Assembly: GCF_000219625.1 (NCBI RefSeq)
Contig: NC_018211.1
Coordinates: 2,046,001 to 2,110,000, forward strand
DNA length: 64,000 bases
Direction of reading: 5' to 3'
From: Zymoseptoria tritici IPO323
Taxonomy: Eukaryota; Ascomycota; Dothideomycetes; Mycosphaerellales; Mycosphaerellaceae
Every line of letters starts with the position of its first letter. Positions within the stretch are counted from its first letter, which is position 1. A program made the translations under genes and the position numbers. A model generated the notes under the pieces. The model had not been told where the DNA came from. It saw only the letters and a program-made list of their open reading frames with translations, and ran no database searches. Positions 20,133-32,086 of the stretch are shown in pieces.

Positions 20133-21929
20133 ATGTCCACCACCACTGCTCCCGTCGTCCCATGGCACGCCGACTTCCCTCGCGAGCTCGTCGGCAAGAA
20201 GATCCTCCTCGCCACTGAATCTCTCGGACCCGTCAATGGAGTCAGCAGAACAACACAATCTCTGGTCGATTACCTGAGGAGCAACGGCGTGAATGTCGCC
20301 ACATGTGCTCCCACGTACAAGGGACAACCGATCGTCGCATCGTCAACACCATCAAGCACATCAAGTTCCATCGAGCTGACAAAATCCACCCGCCAGCCGA
20401 TCCTGAACAAGGACTGGATCCGCTCCATTGAAGCCAAGTCCTCCTCGCTGGCATCTCGTGGCATCGGCGGCGCATGGCTGTGGCATCATGAGAAGTCCGA
20501 GGGCTCCGAGAAAGAACCGCTCCTCCAAGCTTCATCTGCGACTCCCTCTCCGCCTCTTTTCAATCGTACCCGCAGCGAAGACCACCGCCGCCGGAATGCC
20601 GCATCAGTGCCCACCACCTCCAACCTCAACCCAGAATTTCGCCTTCAAGGGTTTCCTCTACCATACAACCCCGACTTATCCATCGCCTACCCTTTCCGAC
20701 TCGGCCGCATCTACCAACAAACTTTCGGCGACTCCGCTCCTGACCTAATCTACCTCGCCTCCCCCGCCTCCGTCGGCTTCCAATTCCTCATCCAACTCCG
20801 CTCCCTACCCTCTGGAACATGCCCTCCAATCTGTCTAAACTTTCAAACCGACCTGGCAGCGTACGCCTCCATCATCCTCTCACCACCCCTCGACGCATAC
20901 GGCGTCTGGCTCCTACAAAAAGTCCAAGGCTACCTCTTCTCCGCCCCCGCGATCCGCACAATCTTCTACCCAAGCGCATACGTCGCGAAATACATGTCTT
21001 CCGCTGGCGCTCCCGCAGAGAAGATGCTCCAACTGGGTCGAGGCGTCGACACGACTCTCTTCAACCCCGACAAATTCGACAGGACCTACCGCCGCACTAT
21101 CGCCGGGAATGACGAGATCATCTTCGTCTGCATTTCCCGCCTCGCACCGGAGAAAGGCTTCGAGTTCCTCGCTTCCGCCGCTACCCGACTCCTCACTACC
21201 GCTCCAGATCTGAAGTGGAAACTCCTCATCGTAGGCGGTAACACCTCCCCCTCTGTCGACGCTTCCATCCGCTCGCTCTTCTCTTCACCTGAGCTCGCTC
21301 CCCGGGTTCACTTCACGGGTATGCTTCGCGGCGCCTCCCTCGCTCGCGCATACGCCGTCGCGGACGTCTTCCTGCACTGTTCCATCACGGAGACGTTCGG
21401 CTTGGTGGTGTTGGAAAGCATGGCGTCTGGTGTCCCAGTCATCGCTCGTGATGAAGGTGGTCCGTCGGAGACTGTCAAGCACGGCGACTCCGGCTACCTC
21501 GTCGATCCGCTGGATATGGAGACTTTCGTTGCTCGCGCACAAGAACTGGCTGTGAATATAAATCGACGAAAATCCATGGCTCTCGCCGCACGACGACAAG
21601 CAGAAGGTCTCACCTGGAACGCCATCAATTGCAAAGTCGCTCACAAACTCGTCGAGGCACTTCGCTCCGCTGGGAGACTCTCCTCACCCGACAACGATGA
21701 CGAGAAAGTCGGACTGGAAAGGAGGGACAGCGGCGTCTCCGGCCTCGTGGGACCGAATAAACCCAAGCCGGCGAGGAGGAAGGCGGAGATGGGAATGGTG
21801 CAGGCTGCGTATGGAGGCTGGTGGGGACTGGTCAAGGTGTATTGCGCCGTGGGGATTGTGTGGGTGTTTTGGTGTATTGCTGTTTTGCCGTTGATTGCGG
21901 CGGGGTTGGTGCATGGGATGTTCCATTGA
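20133..21929 (+). CDS. GT4-family glycosyltransferase with C-terminal membrane anchor
   Basis: A single exon, 598 codons. The N-terminal Rossmann half begins near residue 22 (KKILLATESLGPVNGVSRTT), the usual acceptor-side glycine-containing loop of GT-B enzymes. It is interrupted by a Ser/Pro-rich insertion (about residues 70-175). The donor half starts at about 328 (FVCISRLAPEKGFEFL) and carries the E-x7-E element ETFGLVVLE near residue 418, followed by GVPVIARDEGGPSE, which binds the nucleotide-sugar phosphates. A hydrophobic helix at about 565-597 suggests membrane anchoring at the C-terminus. The layout resembles SqdX/SQD2- or PimB-like lipid or glycan glycosyltransferases, but substrate cannot be deduced. 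The insertion is low-complexity and may be a fungal lineage feature. Confidence 0.85.
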   Translation: MSTTTAPVVPWHADFPRELVGKKILLATESLGPVNGVSRTTQSLVDYLRSNGVNVATCAPTYKGQPIVASSTPSSTSSSIELTKSTRQPILNKDWIRSIEAKSSSLASRGIGGAWLWHHEKSEGSEKEPLLQASSATPSPPLFNRTRSEDHRRRNAASVPTTSNLNPEFRLQGFPLPYNPDLSIAYPFRLGRIYQQTFGDSAPDLIYLASPASVGFQFLIQLRSLPSGTCPPICLNFQTDLAAYASIILSPPLDAYGVWLLQKVQGYLFSAPAIRTIFYPSAYVAKYMSSAGAPAEKMLQLGRGVDTTLFNPDKFDRTYRRTIAGNDEIIFVCISRLAPEKGFEFLASAATRLLTTAPDLKWKLLIVGGNTSPSVDASIRSLFSSPELAPRVHFTGMLRGASLARAYAVADVFLHCSITETFGLVVLESMASGVPVIARDEGGPSETVKHGDSGYLVDPLDMETFVARAQELAVNINRRKSMALAARRQAEGLTWNAINCKVAHKLVEALRSAGRLSSPDNDDEKVGLERRDSGVSGLVGPNKPKPARRKAEMGMVQAAYGGWWGLVKVYCAVGIVWVFWCIAVLPLIAAGLVHGMFH

Positions 21930-22129
21930 TGCGCGGAATGGGGAGTAGAGACTGGGTCTCGCTTGCGTCTCGCTTGCGGCATGAATGAAGAGAAATGCTG
22001 TCGGCTAGGACGGACTGTACTGTCGCGTGATGAGGTTACTTCGAGCTGACATGTATCCGAACGAAACCGAGACGAATTGAAGATTTTTGAATGATGCTTC
22101 AGACATGGATTGAACAAGCTGCGACTCAT

Positions 22130-23957
22130 CTAAGCCGTCACCGACCGCCCAAATCCTATTCCATGCGCATGGGCCACGACACTATCCATTGCATCAACAC
22201 CACGTCTATCGAAATGACGCTTCGCATGCGTCGACTCCTCTGCAACAACGGGTAGAGCTGTCACCGACGGCCCTGGACTGGTCCCGCCCGCTGTCGTGTT
22301 CATGCCTGCTCCTCCCTCGTTGACAATCAGCGCCGTAGCAGCAGGATCATAAGGCGGGAAGCAAGCGGCAGGAACGTGGATATCCAGCACATCACTTTGA
22401 GTGTAAGTTGGATACGTGGCGATGTCGCCGACGGGTCGCACGCAGTAAGCGAGGTCGAGGACGAGGGTGGTGCAATTCTGATCGAGAGTGGGGTTGAGGA
22501 ATTGGAGATCGGAGAGGGAGATGGAGTTGGAGAGGGACAGGGTGGCGCAGGTGTCGCCTTTGACAATCTAGATGGACGGAGTGGTCAGTACATGTGGGGG
22601 TGTGAGCGGAGGGTGGGATGTACGGTATGCCATGATCCGCAATTTCGGGTCGAGTTGTCCCGTGCGTTGGGCGGCACGATTGCCGCGGTGGATGCGTAGC
22701 CTGGTTGCGTTGTGTTTGTGGGTGTGGGTGTGGTAGGATAGCTGTAGGTTCGGAAACCGCCTGGTGGGCTTATACAGACTGAGTAGCCGATGAAGTTGAA
22801 GCTGTTGCCGCAGAGGGAGTTGAAGTTGGGGTTCCAGGCTAGGAATTGCGGGACGGAGAGGCTGGTATGGTGGGACACGACGCTTTCGCAAGTGTCGGTG
22901 GGGAGCCAGGTGTATGTGTCGCATTGCGGTGGTATGCAGCTGGCGAGGTCAGGATGAGAGGAAAGTCTTTTGAGCACCGATTTTGAGGTACGTACATTGC
23001 GGTTCCGGCGGTTGCGAAGCTTCGGCAGTAGAGATCCAGATAATTCTGTTGTAATAGACTGTAGGACGAGACATTCAACTGTCGAGCGACGGAGTGGCAG
23101 TCATCGCCCGGCTTGATGGTATAGGAGTCGGGGCACTTAGCAGGCGTAGCGATGTCTGCGCTTGCAGCTTGGACAGTCTCCGGTGCGTTCTGAGAGTAGG
23201 GCGTCGGGATGGAGAAGTCATAACCGGTGGCATTGCAGCTGGACGTGAGATTTGCAAAGCTGCTTGCTGCATCTTCGTCGTAGCCCAGCGGACTGCTGAG
23301 TTGAATGGACTGAGCTCCAAGCCAGCAGTCGGAGCAGGTTTGGGAGGGGTCCAGGTCAGACTGATTGGACCAAGCTCGCAGCTGAGGATCACAGAACTCT
23401 CCGGTCGTTCTGGAAACAGTCAATGGATAAATTCGCTAGAAGATCGACATTCAAGGATGGGAACGCACCTGTCTTTGCGGCACGACAAGTCATATGCCAA
23501 GACGAAGCTCTCGATGATGAAAGTCGCTATGTGGACGGTCAGCGAAGCCAGCGCTTGTTGTTCGTTATGACTGTACCAGGATACTCAAGATCGCCAAAAG
23601 ATATAATGTCAGACTCGGCCGAACAAGCCTGAGCTATCGTGGTCTTCGTTGCGTTTAACGATTGTCGGCAGTCGTCTTTGCAAAGCTGTTCCACTCCATT
23701 GACGTCCAGCGTCTCAAGGCTATGCAGCTTGTCAGTCTCCTTCGAAAGCCTCTTCAAGTATGATCCTGGACGTACTTGAGAGAAATCAATCCAAGCAACG
23801 GAGCGCAGGATACCGTCGTGTTTAAAGCGTCGTGGCAAGCCGGAGAAAGGCCCGGATAGTCGATATATCGTTGAGAGCCTTGGAGCTGCTGCGCTGATGT
23901 CTCACCCAGCAGACCTGCTGCCAGGAGAATAGTTCGTGCTACCCATGTCCACGACAT
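22130..23957 (-). CDS. Secreted protein with three LysM domains
   Basis: Six exons on the minus strand: 23957-23776, 23719-23577, 23526-23469, 23409-22996, 22939-22624 and 22567-22130. The introns are 50-59 nt, all GT-AG with matching phases; spliced length is 516 codons. A signal peptide occupies about residues 1-22 (ILLAAGLLGETSAQ). Residues about 25-215 are a Cys-containing region with no recognised fold. LysM1 lies at about 221-268 (SYTIKPGDDCHSVA), LysM2 at about 272-320 (TYTWLPTDTCESV) and LysM3 at about 366-410 (SWHTIVKGDTCATL), each followed by an N/W-P-type loop and paired cysteines. LysM domains bind chitin oligomers; secreted fungal LysM proteins can protect hyphae or hide chitin from host receptors. 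The gene is divergent from the chitinase at 25053, the arrangement known for subgroup C chitinases in other fungi. The tail after LysM3 is low-complexity. Confidence 0.88.
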
Positions 23958-25052
23958 GGTGATGCTGCTATGTGCGACCTTGCCTCCATGTCTGGAGTCC
24001 TTGCCATGATATCCTACCCATGATCGAAGCCATCGTACCGCCGTACAATCGTCCGCTGTTTCAGTCTGTTGGTACCAAGAATAGCATGACAGATCGTGTA
24101 TATCTCTTACACGGGAGCGCGCGCTTCGGACAAGTCTTGCAGATCCATGCCGCTGCACATCGAGGCGGCCAAGGTCGCAGCGCTTGGGAAGAGGTTCTGA
24201 TTGCTCGTAGGAATCCCTCGGGCGGTTCCGCTCAAGAGTTTAGGGCCGGCTGACAAACTTTAAAGCCACGTCTCTCATGCCGCCCCGTCCGAGGTCTCGC
24301 GTCTGCAACAACAAAAGCTGTGCTTCCTCCTTACCGGTGCAACGCGCCCAAAGTTGACCGATCTGAAGCGAGACCTATCGCAGCGGACCGTGGTCATCAA
24401 TACGAAGTGGACAGCAAAAGACGTCGCGCTTGCATATACAGCTTGCATGATCCCGAGCATCCGCGCCGCTCTGCCCAAGGCAGTTTGGCGATTTTGCGAT
24501 GCTAATACCGATGGCAGGCCTTTACCGCCGGCTCAAGGTCCTCGCGCCTACACCGCCAGTCCAGAGTTAGACGAGCCGCCTGCCATCGATATGCTGCAGG
24601 AAGTCAATGTCGAAGCGGGTCTACCTTGCAGCTGGCGCCAACATCCTCGCCAATGACGAACGGCACACGGGACTTGATATACAACCCCCTTCCTGCGGAC
24701 AGCTCGCGACACTGACTCCGAGGTCCTGTCCTGCCTGAGGTGGCCCGCTTGACATATGAGCTACAGCAAGAGCGGCTCAAGACTGCTTGCTATTTGACCA
24801 CCGCGAATGGAGTGGCGACTCATCATCGGCACTCTGCAGAGTAAGGCCATCCTTCGGCGTATGTTCTAATTGTAGCAGTTTACGCTCTGCTGTGCCTTCA
24901 GGGCCAGTTTGAGCGATCAGCGGCTTCGGTGTTGTAGTCCCACCTGTCGACTATATCTGCTGGCCGATGGCGAGGTCGAGACGTAAGCTCTGAAGCACGT
25001 CCACACTTTCAATTACTGTCGTCCTTCCCATCACCATATCGAGCAAAGAGCC
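23958..25052. other. Shared upstream region of the LysM and chitinase genes, with an orphan open frame
   Basis: 1.1 kb between two divergent starts. On the plus strand, 24354-24656 is open for 100 codons and continues open upstream of its Met. It reads like protein rather than low-complexity noise (a DVALAYTACMIPSIRAALPK-like helix), but I recognise no family. It may be a gene relic or chance. The rest shows no gene; it should contain two promoters. Confidence 0.4.
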
Positions 25053-28000
25053 ATGGCCACCTCGCGAAATTTGATCGACAAAGCCGGCGTTTACTATGCC
25101 TTGCTTTGCTTCGGTTTCCTTTTCTTTGCTTTCCGATCGATCCCTCAACACAAATCTGGAGAACTAACGATTACGACTTCTGCTGGAGACGTGCAGGTTC
25201 AGAGCGTTGGCGGCTACGATAGCACTCCTACCAATCTCACGAAAAGAGCGGACGAGTACTCCTGCAGCAAGGAGAAGCCCTGCGGCAATGGAGCTTGCTG
25301 CGGAGGCAGCGGCTTTTGCGGATATGGTCCCACGTACTGTGGCAAGGACTGTGTCGCTAACTGCGAAGCCGTGGCAGAATGCGGCCAATTCGCAAAGGAT
25401 CCTGGCACGGAATGTCCTCTTAAGACCTGCTGCAGCGAGTTCGGATTCGTAAGTTGAGCACTGTAATCCGACAAGAGAAACGAAGATCTTCACTGATTGA
25501 TCCTAGTGTGGCACAACAGAGCTGTTCTGTGGAAGTGAGTCCTCCGCTATATCGATACCACGCATAGAACTGACTGGTTGCAGAAAAATGTCAAAGCAAT
25601 TGCGTCCTGCATCCCAAACCTCCAGCAGCATCATCTTCGTCTAGCATTCACCAAAAGAAGGTCATCGGGTATTACGAATCATGGAGTGCGAGAAAGGCCT
25701 GCCACAAGGTCAATCCGATCGACCTTCCTCTAGACGCGCTCACCCAGTAAGCCTGGACACTCGCAGTAAACTACACTTGCTTCAGCTCACCATAGTGCAG
25801 TGTCAATTTTGCTTTCGCTTTCATCGACCCAAAGACGTACGACATTGTTACGATGGATGGAGAGACACCAGCAAGTCTTTTCCAAGAAACCACAAACCTC
25901 AAGTTGATCAAGAACGACCTCTCAGTCTGGATAAGCGTTGGCGGCTGGTAATAATATTTCTATATCTGTTAATAAGCCTGCCCGCTGACTTTGCCTCTGA
26001 AGGACATTCTCCGATAACAATACCGCTACCCAACCACTTTTCGGCGAGATTGCTGCGTCGGATTCGAAAAGACAGCAGTTCGCCAAGAATGCCGTTCATT
26101 TCATGCAACAATATGGATTCGATGGACTGGATATCGATTGGGAGTACCCGACGGCTCCGGACCGGTGAGTCGTATCCTGTTCAATCCGCAATTGCGATCT
26201 TTGTCCTCTTACTAATATTTTCCAGAGGAGGAAAGCCAGATGACACCAAAAACTTTGTATTACTGATGGAGGCTTTGCGGAAAGAGTTTGATGCCAGCGG
26301 GAACAAATTTGGGTTGACGTTTACTGCGCCCAGCTCGTACTGGTAAGTCGTTGTCGTGCTGAAACACCGTGATGTGACTGACGGCCATGATGTAGGTACT
26401 TGCGTCATTTTGATCTCCCGGGTCTAGTGAAGCATGTCGATTGGATCAACCTGATGAGTTACGATCTCCACGGAGCCTGGGACTCCGACAATCCGATCGG
26501 AAGCATTGTCCAAGGACACACCAATCTCACGGAGATTCAGCTGGCTGCGGAGCTTTTCTGGCGTGTGGATATTCCGCCTGAGAAGGTGCTCATCGGATTC
26601 GGGTTCTACGGTCGATCTTTCACTCTCGCGGATCCTTCTTGTATCGAACCCGGCTGCCCATTCAGTGGCGCCTCTCGAAAAGGTCCTTGCACGAAGACCG
26701 GTGGCATTTTGGGCTACTATGAAATCCAAAACATCATAAAAGGAGCGGACAGCAAGAAGCGGGCGACAGTATCGCCGGTTCACGACGAGGCCAGTGCGGT
26801 GAATTATCTCGTTTTTGACAATGACCAATGGATCTCCTACGACGATGCGGTAACTTTCAAGCAGAAGACGGAATGGGCAGACAGCATCGGACTTGGTGGC
26901 TCGTTGATTTGGGCATCGGACCTGGGTATGTGATTGCTGATTGATGGACCACATAGCGTACTGACTGCTTGTCCAGACGACGACAAATACTCCGCGCACA
27001 CTGGTCTTCTGGGCAGGCCAATCAAGTCCAACCAGGAACTCAAGCTTACAAACAAAGCCCTTTCAAACCCGCAAGCCGTGGTACAGGACCTGTCTGGCAG
27101 CAATGGCCAGCAATGCTACAAATATAGCGGCCCGTGCATAAAACTGGACGACCATGAGGCAATGGCGAATGCCTGTAGCGGCAACACAGTCGTTGGTTGG
27201 GACGACGCAGGCTGTGGGAAAAAGAAATGCGTGAGTTGCTGACACGTCAAGATACAAGGCATCTATGCTCATCATTCACAGCATTGCGGAAAGCCAATCT
27301 GCTGCCCTGCAAATACTGCACCAAAGGGTTGCGTATGGCGAGGTGACAATAACGGCAAAGGCGCCAAATCAGTATGTCTGCTAGGACGGGCGCTTCCGAG
27401 ACTCTACTGACAGTTGCAGGATTGCTCTGGCCAATGCCGCCCAGGCGAGATCAACATCCAAGGCATCTCGTCCTCGCGGGGCGGTGGATTTGAGAACGAT
27501 GGCAACACTAACAAATGTGGCCGTGGCAAGAAGGTCTTCTGCTGTCCCAGCCCCGACTATGACAGCTTTGCCGGGAAGTGCGGCTACACAGATTGGTACG
27601 CACTCTACACAGCGAAACCACCCAAAATGAATCATACGCTGAGACTTACTCCCAACAGCGGAAAAGACTGCCCGCTCACGGAAACGGCCATTTTTGAGAA
27701 GACTGATGGTTGCTTTCCCGGCGTAGGCAAAAAGAAGTTCTGCTGCCCAACGTCAGTTGAGCTCCGTGATTGTCGATGGGAGCGTGGTGGAGCGGAATGC
27801 GCCAATGCCGTCTGCAGTCCTACGGAGATCGAGGTCGATAGGGACAGTCAATTTGGCAGCTCCTTTCTTCACGGATGTGCTTGTAAGTCATTGAAGTACA
27901 TATCGGATACTTGCTTGAAGTTGCGTCTAACATGGCGTGGTCGTAGTCGGACGGAAGCAGGCCGCGTGCTGCACGATCAAAAAGAGACCTCCACCCGCAG

Positions 28001-29412
28001 CGATTTGTGCTGCCGACCGCTGCAAACTTGTTCCCGAACTGTGCTTGGCCAGCCAAGATCCTGGTGGAGCTCTCAGTGCTCGCGCCCTGCAAGCGGATTT
28101 AACGCCAGGGACCTGGAACACAAGTGTTTACGACTTGTCCAAACGCTGGGACAATAAAGCAGATTACCAAGCGCATTATTTTGGAGCCCTTTTCATCATG
28201 GTGGTGGCACAAGCCTACCCTCCAAGTGGTGAACTCTATGGACTCGGAGAGGTTTTCCGCTACGTATGGCGTTCAGTCGTAGGTATCTGCACCGGACAGG
28301 CAGTCAATCAGCAAGTGGTGGCAGATGGGAACCGCCCGCCAGGAACCGAGAATGCACAGTCGGAGCACATTATCGACGTAAGTTATGACTCCACAGGATT
28401 GTTCAGCACGATACGAGACTAAAAATATGCATTAGAGACAAATCATGCGCAGATTTGTTGAGCAAGCTGCGCAAGGAACGACCCACGACCAGCCAGAAAG
28501 CCGACTGCCCGCAATTGGGAGAGCTTGGTGCGACTACCACTGGCATGAGCCGAACGCCGGATTGGCTGCTCAGCCTCCCGTCGGGGTACGAGATCCGTTA
28601 CTAGAGTGGGAAGATTTCATCCGCTGACGCTTGTGCTCGATAGGGACCACACGGGCTTCAGCCGGCTACTCCGAATGATCGTGTCATGGAATGCTTTGGG
28701 ACATATGACAATCCACGGCCTCTGCTTGGGACGGATGCGGACATCAATGGCGCGAAGGGATTGCTCATGGATCTTCGACGTCCTGTAGCCATCGATCGAA
28801 TTACTCGCGCCGCAAGGGTTGCAGTCCGAGATGATACCGCTCAGGCGACGACTGAACTGCTGACTCTGGTCCAAACGGTAGGCAGCCGCTTCCTGTTCCT
28901 CCATGCGATTGATACTAAGATTTGATCAGGGTTTCGCCGTATTCGACTATTTGAATACTCCCGAGGCCACTATCATGTGGAACACCGTTCGAAGCAACGT
29001 CCGACTGCAACTTCGATACATTGAGGATGCCTTCGGTGTACCGAACCAGCTGTTGCAAAGATGGTGGCAGCTCTTCACCGAAGAGTACTTCGCTCTGATT
29101 CAACGCAGAGCTCGAGAATGGGCCGACGAGGCGATCGACATTGCTGGGGCACCTTTTATGGATGCTTACAATGCGGGTCGCACGTTGCAGCAACACGGAC
29201 CCGTGATGGCCGCGTTGTCGGTTTGGCGGGCACAATTGGAGCAGAGAATAAGTATGCCTGTCAATACCGGGTGGCGCTTGCCTGAACTCGGCGATGGCTC
29301 CGGCGGTGGTCCTGGTCCGATGGGTTTTCCTGGCAGCTCTGGTGGTTTTGGAAGCTCAGGTGGCTCTGGCAGTTCGAGTGGTTCGGGTAGTACGAGCGGT
29401 TCCGGAAGTTGA
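25053..29412 (+). CDS. GH18 chitinase of the killer-toxin alpha/beta-like group (subgroup C), with CBM18
   Basis: Fifteen exons: 25053-25448, 25507-25534, 25584-25746, 25801-25947, 26003-26164, 26226-26342, 26396-26925, 26977-27230, 27282-27371, 27420-27595, 27659-27882, 27947-28377, 28436-28585, 28662-28877 and 28930-29412. All are GT-AG with consistent phase; 1188 residues. Residues about 12-29 form a hydrophobic signal or anchor. A hevein-like CBM18 (CGNGACCGGSGFCGYGPTYC) follows at about 78-97. GH18 spans about 155-505 with the complete catalytic DGLDIDWEYP motif near 283. Several Cys-rich segments follow, then the C-terminal region typical of Kluyveromyces killer-toxin-like chitinases (an RVMECFG motif) and a Gly/Ser-rich tail. 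It would cleave chitin at the cell surface or outside. It has no LysM of its own; the divergent neighbour encodes three. Exons 13-14 are the least certain. Confidence 0.85.
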
Positions 29413-29475
29413 GAGGTTAATCAAAGAGTACAAGAGCAACAACTACGCTCGGAATATGCTAGCTATGCTATTGTC

Positions 29476-30325
29476 TCAAATGGCGTCGGTCGAGCTGACG
29501 AGCGGAGGCCGCTTGTAGCTGGACTGCCAAAAATTCTGGTTCTGCAGGGCGCAAAAGAAGGCCAGGTACTTCTCTTGCCTGATCTTGGCCCACCCGATAT
29601 CGTACGCGGTACATCCTTCGATATCGTCGTATGCCGGCAAGTTTTGTACAGGATCCGAGGCACGCAACCGATCAGCTCGAGGGTCTGATTGCCAGCTTCC
29701 CCTGATAAGCTTGATGAATCCCTCGCTCTGCGCTCCACCATGGTTGCCATCGAGAATGCTGCGAAGACACCGCTCGTCAATTTGAACGCAGAAATTATAG
29801 CGCGGCGATCCACCCCACCCGCCGGCGCCAGTGCCTTGCTCACGCTCTGGTGCCGCTAATGCCCAGGCGTTGAAATGATCCCGCACAACAGCTGCGGAAG
29901 CTCCGTCGAAGAGGTTACGGTCTTCAAAAATCGTGAAAGGATTACTGTCAAGAATGTCCAGCCCGCCCAAGAACTCCAGATCGAACTTCAGCTCACTTTG
30001 GAAAGTACGCAGACATTCGGTCCAGTCGCTATCACTGGCGTAGGTCGATCGATAAATCACGAAACCTGCACGTGCTGGTATGTTAGCAAACGCTGACTGA
30101 CGGACTTTCTGAATGCAGCATAGCGGAATTTTCGTCGGCAATGCTGTCTGCGGTATCTTCGAATAGCTTACCCCAGATCTTATGGCCATACTTCGCAAGC
30201 ATGCGATCGATTTCGTCCGCATCGCTGGAGTGCGTGGAGATCCTGGGGTTGCGCGGAGAGGGTGAGGTCCGCGGCCGGATAGAGAAACCGTAATGTGGTG
30301 GTCCCGCCTGATTCGGGTCCGCCAT
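29476..30325 (-). CDS. Unrecognised fungal family, copy 1
   Basis: Two exons, 30325-30172 and 30065-29476 (intron 106 nt, GTAAGC...GCAG), 247 residues. I do not recognise the family. Shared with copy 2 (31162-32086) and copy 3 (55050-55960): a Gly-His-x-x-(I/L)-Trp-Gly end of exon 1 with the intron splitting the next Gly codon; then GFVIYRSTY, DWTECL, NPFTIFED, HFNAW, a CVQIDE-like strand, FIKLIRGSW and DIGWAKIR. The first 50 residues are disordered. No signal peptide or membrane helix is visible. The motif set looks like an enzyme or binding fold of about 190 residues, but no catalytic residues can be named. It lies head-to-head with copy 2. Confidence 0.75.
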
Positions 30326-31161
30326 CCTGAGTCGTCTGTCCTGAAGCAAATGTCGAGGAGAGCGGTCCACTGGAACAAGCAACACCTCAAGAGTATGTAT
30401 GCCCAAGGTAATTGATGCTAAAATTAGCGAGCGCGAGCTAATGCAAGCCCGGCGCTTCGGTCAACAAGTGCGTATTATACAGTATGTGCGCCGCAAAGCT
30501 GAGTCCAATCAATTTTAAGACCATGCTCATTGACATCACTTCCATCTCACTCATCATACCCAAGCCGGGCCATGAAATCGTCGCCACATACACCAATCCC
30601 ACTGGTCGTCTGGACCAGAAGAAGTCGAGCACATAGACTACGCAAACTGGAAGGAGACGATGTCTGACTTGGGACACAGAGAGTGGTGACACTCGAGATA
30701 GCGACCATTGGAACTGGAGCGATGTGCCATCAAGATCTGTGCATTCCAACATGAATGCTATGGACCAATGCTCGTTCTATCTCGAAAGCCGTTGCGTGTC
30801 TCCGTGGGATTGGATGTGCCGTCATGCATGGTCCGTGGTCGGTCCTCTTACGTCCGCACGATCCATCGTGAGCCTCTTCGCATCGAAGACGGCTTGACTG
30901 CGAATCCACGGCGTGGCTCATGTACAACGAGCGCTTCCACTGGACTTCGCCGCTCTGTTGCTTCTCTAAGCGCCGGAAAGGAACCTTGAGGCATGGTACC
31001 TATGACTGTGCCGCCCGTGCCGCACAGTTTCGCCAAATCATCTTAACTCTTCTGCGAAGGTCAAGCTCAGCATCATTTCTTACGAACACTATCGTATTTT
31101 CCTTTCAATATTCCACTATCGCCGTCTCCTTAACACTGAACAAGTACACTCACGCTTCAAG
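30326..31161. other. Intergenic between head-to-head paralogues
   Basis: 0.84 kb shared upstream region. A minus-strand frame at 30438-30752 has a hydrophobic C-terminal half but no other support. I see no inverted repeat that would indicate mirrored promoters. Confidence 0.5.
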
Positions 31162-32086
31162 ATGGTAATTCGAGGCAACGACGAGGCATCGTTACCGCCA
31201 TCGCCTTCCACAGCAATTATGACGCCTTCGTCTCCCGCCAGTACGCCATCTTTAGCAGACACGACAGAGAGAGCCGACAACAGACGACGACCCGCCGACG
31301 GCGTCGACTGTTGGAACGAATACTCCACCAAACACACCACCCTCGCCCAAGACATCGACTGCGGAATGCTCCGAAACGGACATTGTCTCTGGGGTGCGTG
31401 AACCAACTCCCGCAGCGGCGGTGCGAGCAGAGGCACTAATTAGATCTATTAGTGTAGGCTTTGTGATTTATCGGACGACTTACACCAGCCATCTCGACTG
31501 GGACCAATGTCTCCACCGCCTCCGCCACCAGCACGCCGAAACTCTCGCTTTCGACCACGCCGCAGACTTGCTGGAATCGAACCCCTTTACCGTCTTCGAC
31601 GATGCGACTCGTTTCGAAAACGCCACTGCGGCGGAGATACGCCAGCATTTCAACGAGTGGTGCAACACGGCACCGATGTTCGAACAAGGCACCTTACCCC
31701 ACCGCAGCGGCGTGGGCGCCATCCGTCGCGATAGATACGGCTCGCCTCGCTATCGTCTCTGTATCTCCATCGACGAGGGAGCGATGCGAAGCATTATCAA
31801 CGACGACTCAGACTCGTGGTTGGACAGTAAGGGATACGTGAACCTTATCCGCGGGGCGTGGAGGCCCCAGCCAGAAGAGGAGTTACAAGAAGAAGCGCGA
31901 CTATACGGGAGGTCGAGTCCGAAAATGTGGGAAGCAGTGGAGGGTGTGACGCAGGAGGATGTCGGGTGGTGTAGGATCAGTTATGCGGAGGTGGTGATGT
32001 GGTATCATTTGTTTGGACGCATGCATGAGGGGGATTTGTGGGGGAGGAGTTTTCGGAGGTGGCCGGAGGTTGTGAGGTGTTGGTGA
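31162..32086 (+). CDS. Unrecognised fungal family, copy 2
   Basis: Two exons, 31162-31393 and 31458-32086 (intron 64 nt, GTGCGT...TGTAG), 286 residues. The intron lies at exactly the same codon as in copy 1 (after Trp, splitting Gly). Motifs: VDCWNEY and GHCLWG in exon 1; GFVIYRTTY, DWDQCL, NPFTVFDD, IRQHFNEW, YGSPRYRLCISIDE, GYVNLIRGAWRP, EGVTQEDVGW and a C-terminal FRRWPEVV in exon 2. The N-terminal 50 residues are Ser/Pro/Thr-rich. A later Met at 31219 is possible. This is the best-preserved member and the reference for reading the damage in copy 3. Confidence 0.78.

Noticed and set aside
20819..21112. Alternative-frame ORFs within the GT4 gene
   Set aside because: The GT4 frame has clear GT-B motifs throughout; these are shadows.
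30438..30752. 104-codon minus-strand frame between the paralogues
   Set aside because: It has a hydrophobic segment but no conserved partner, unclear start, and sits in a shared promoter.
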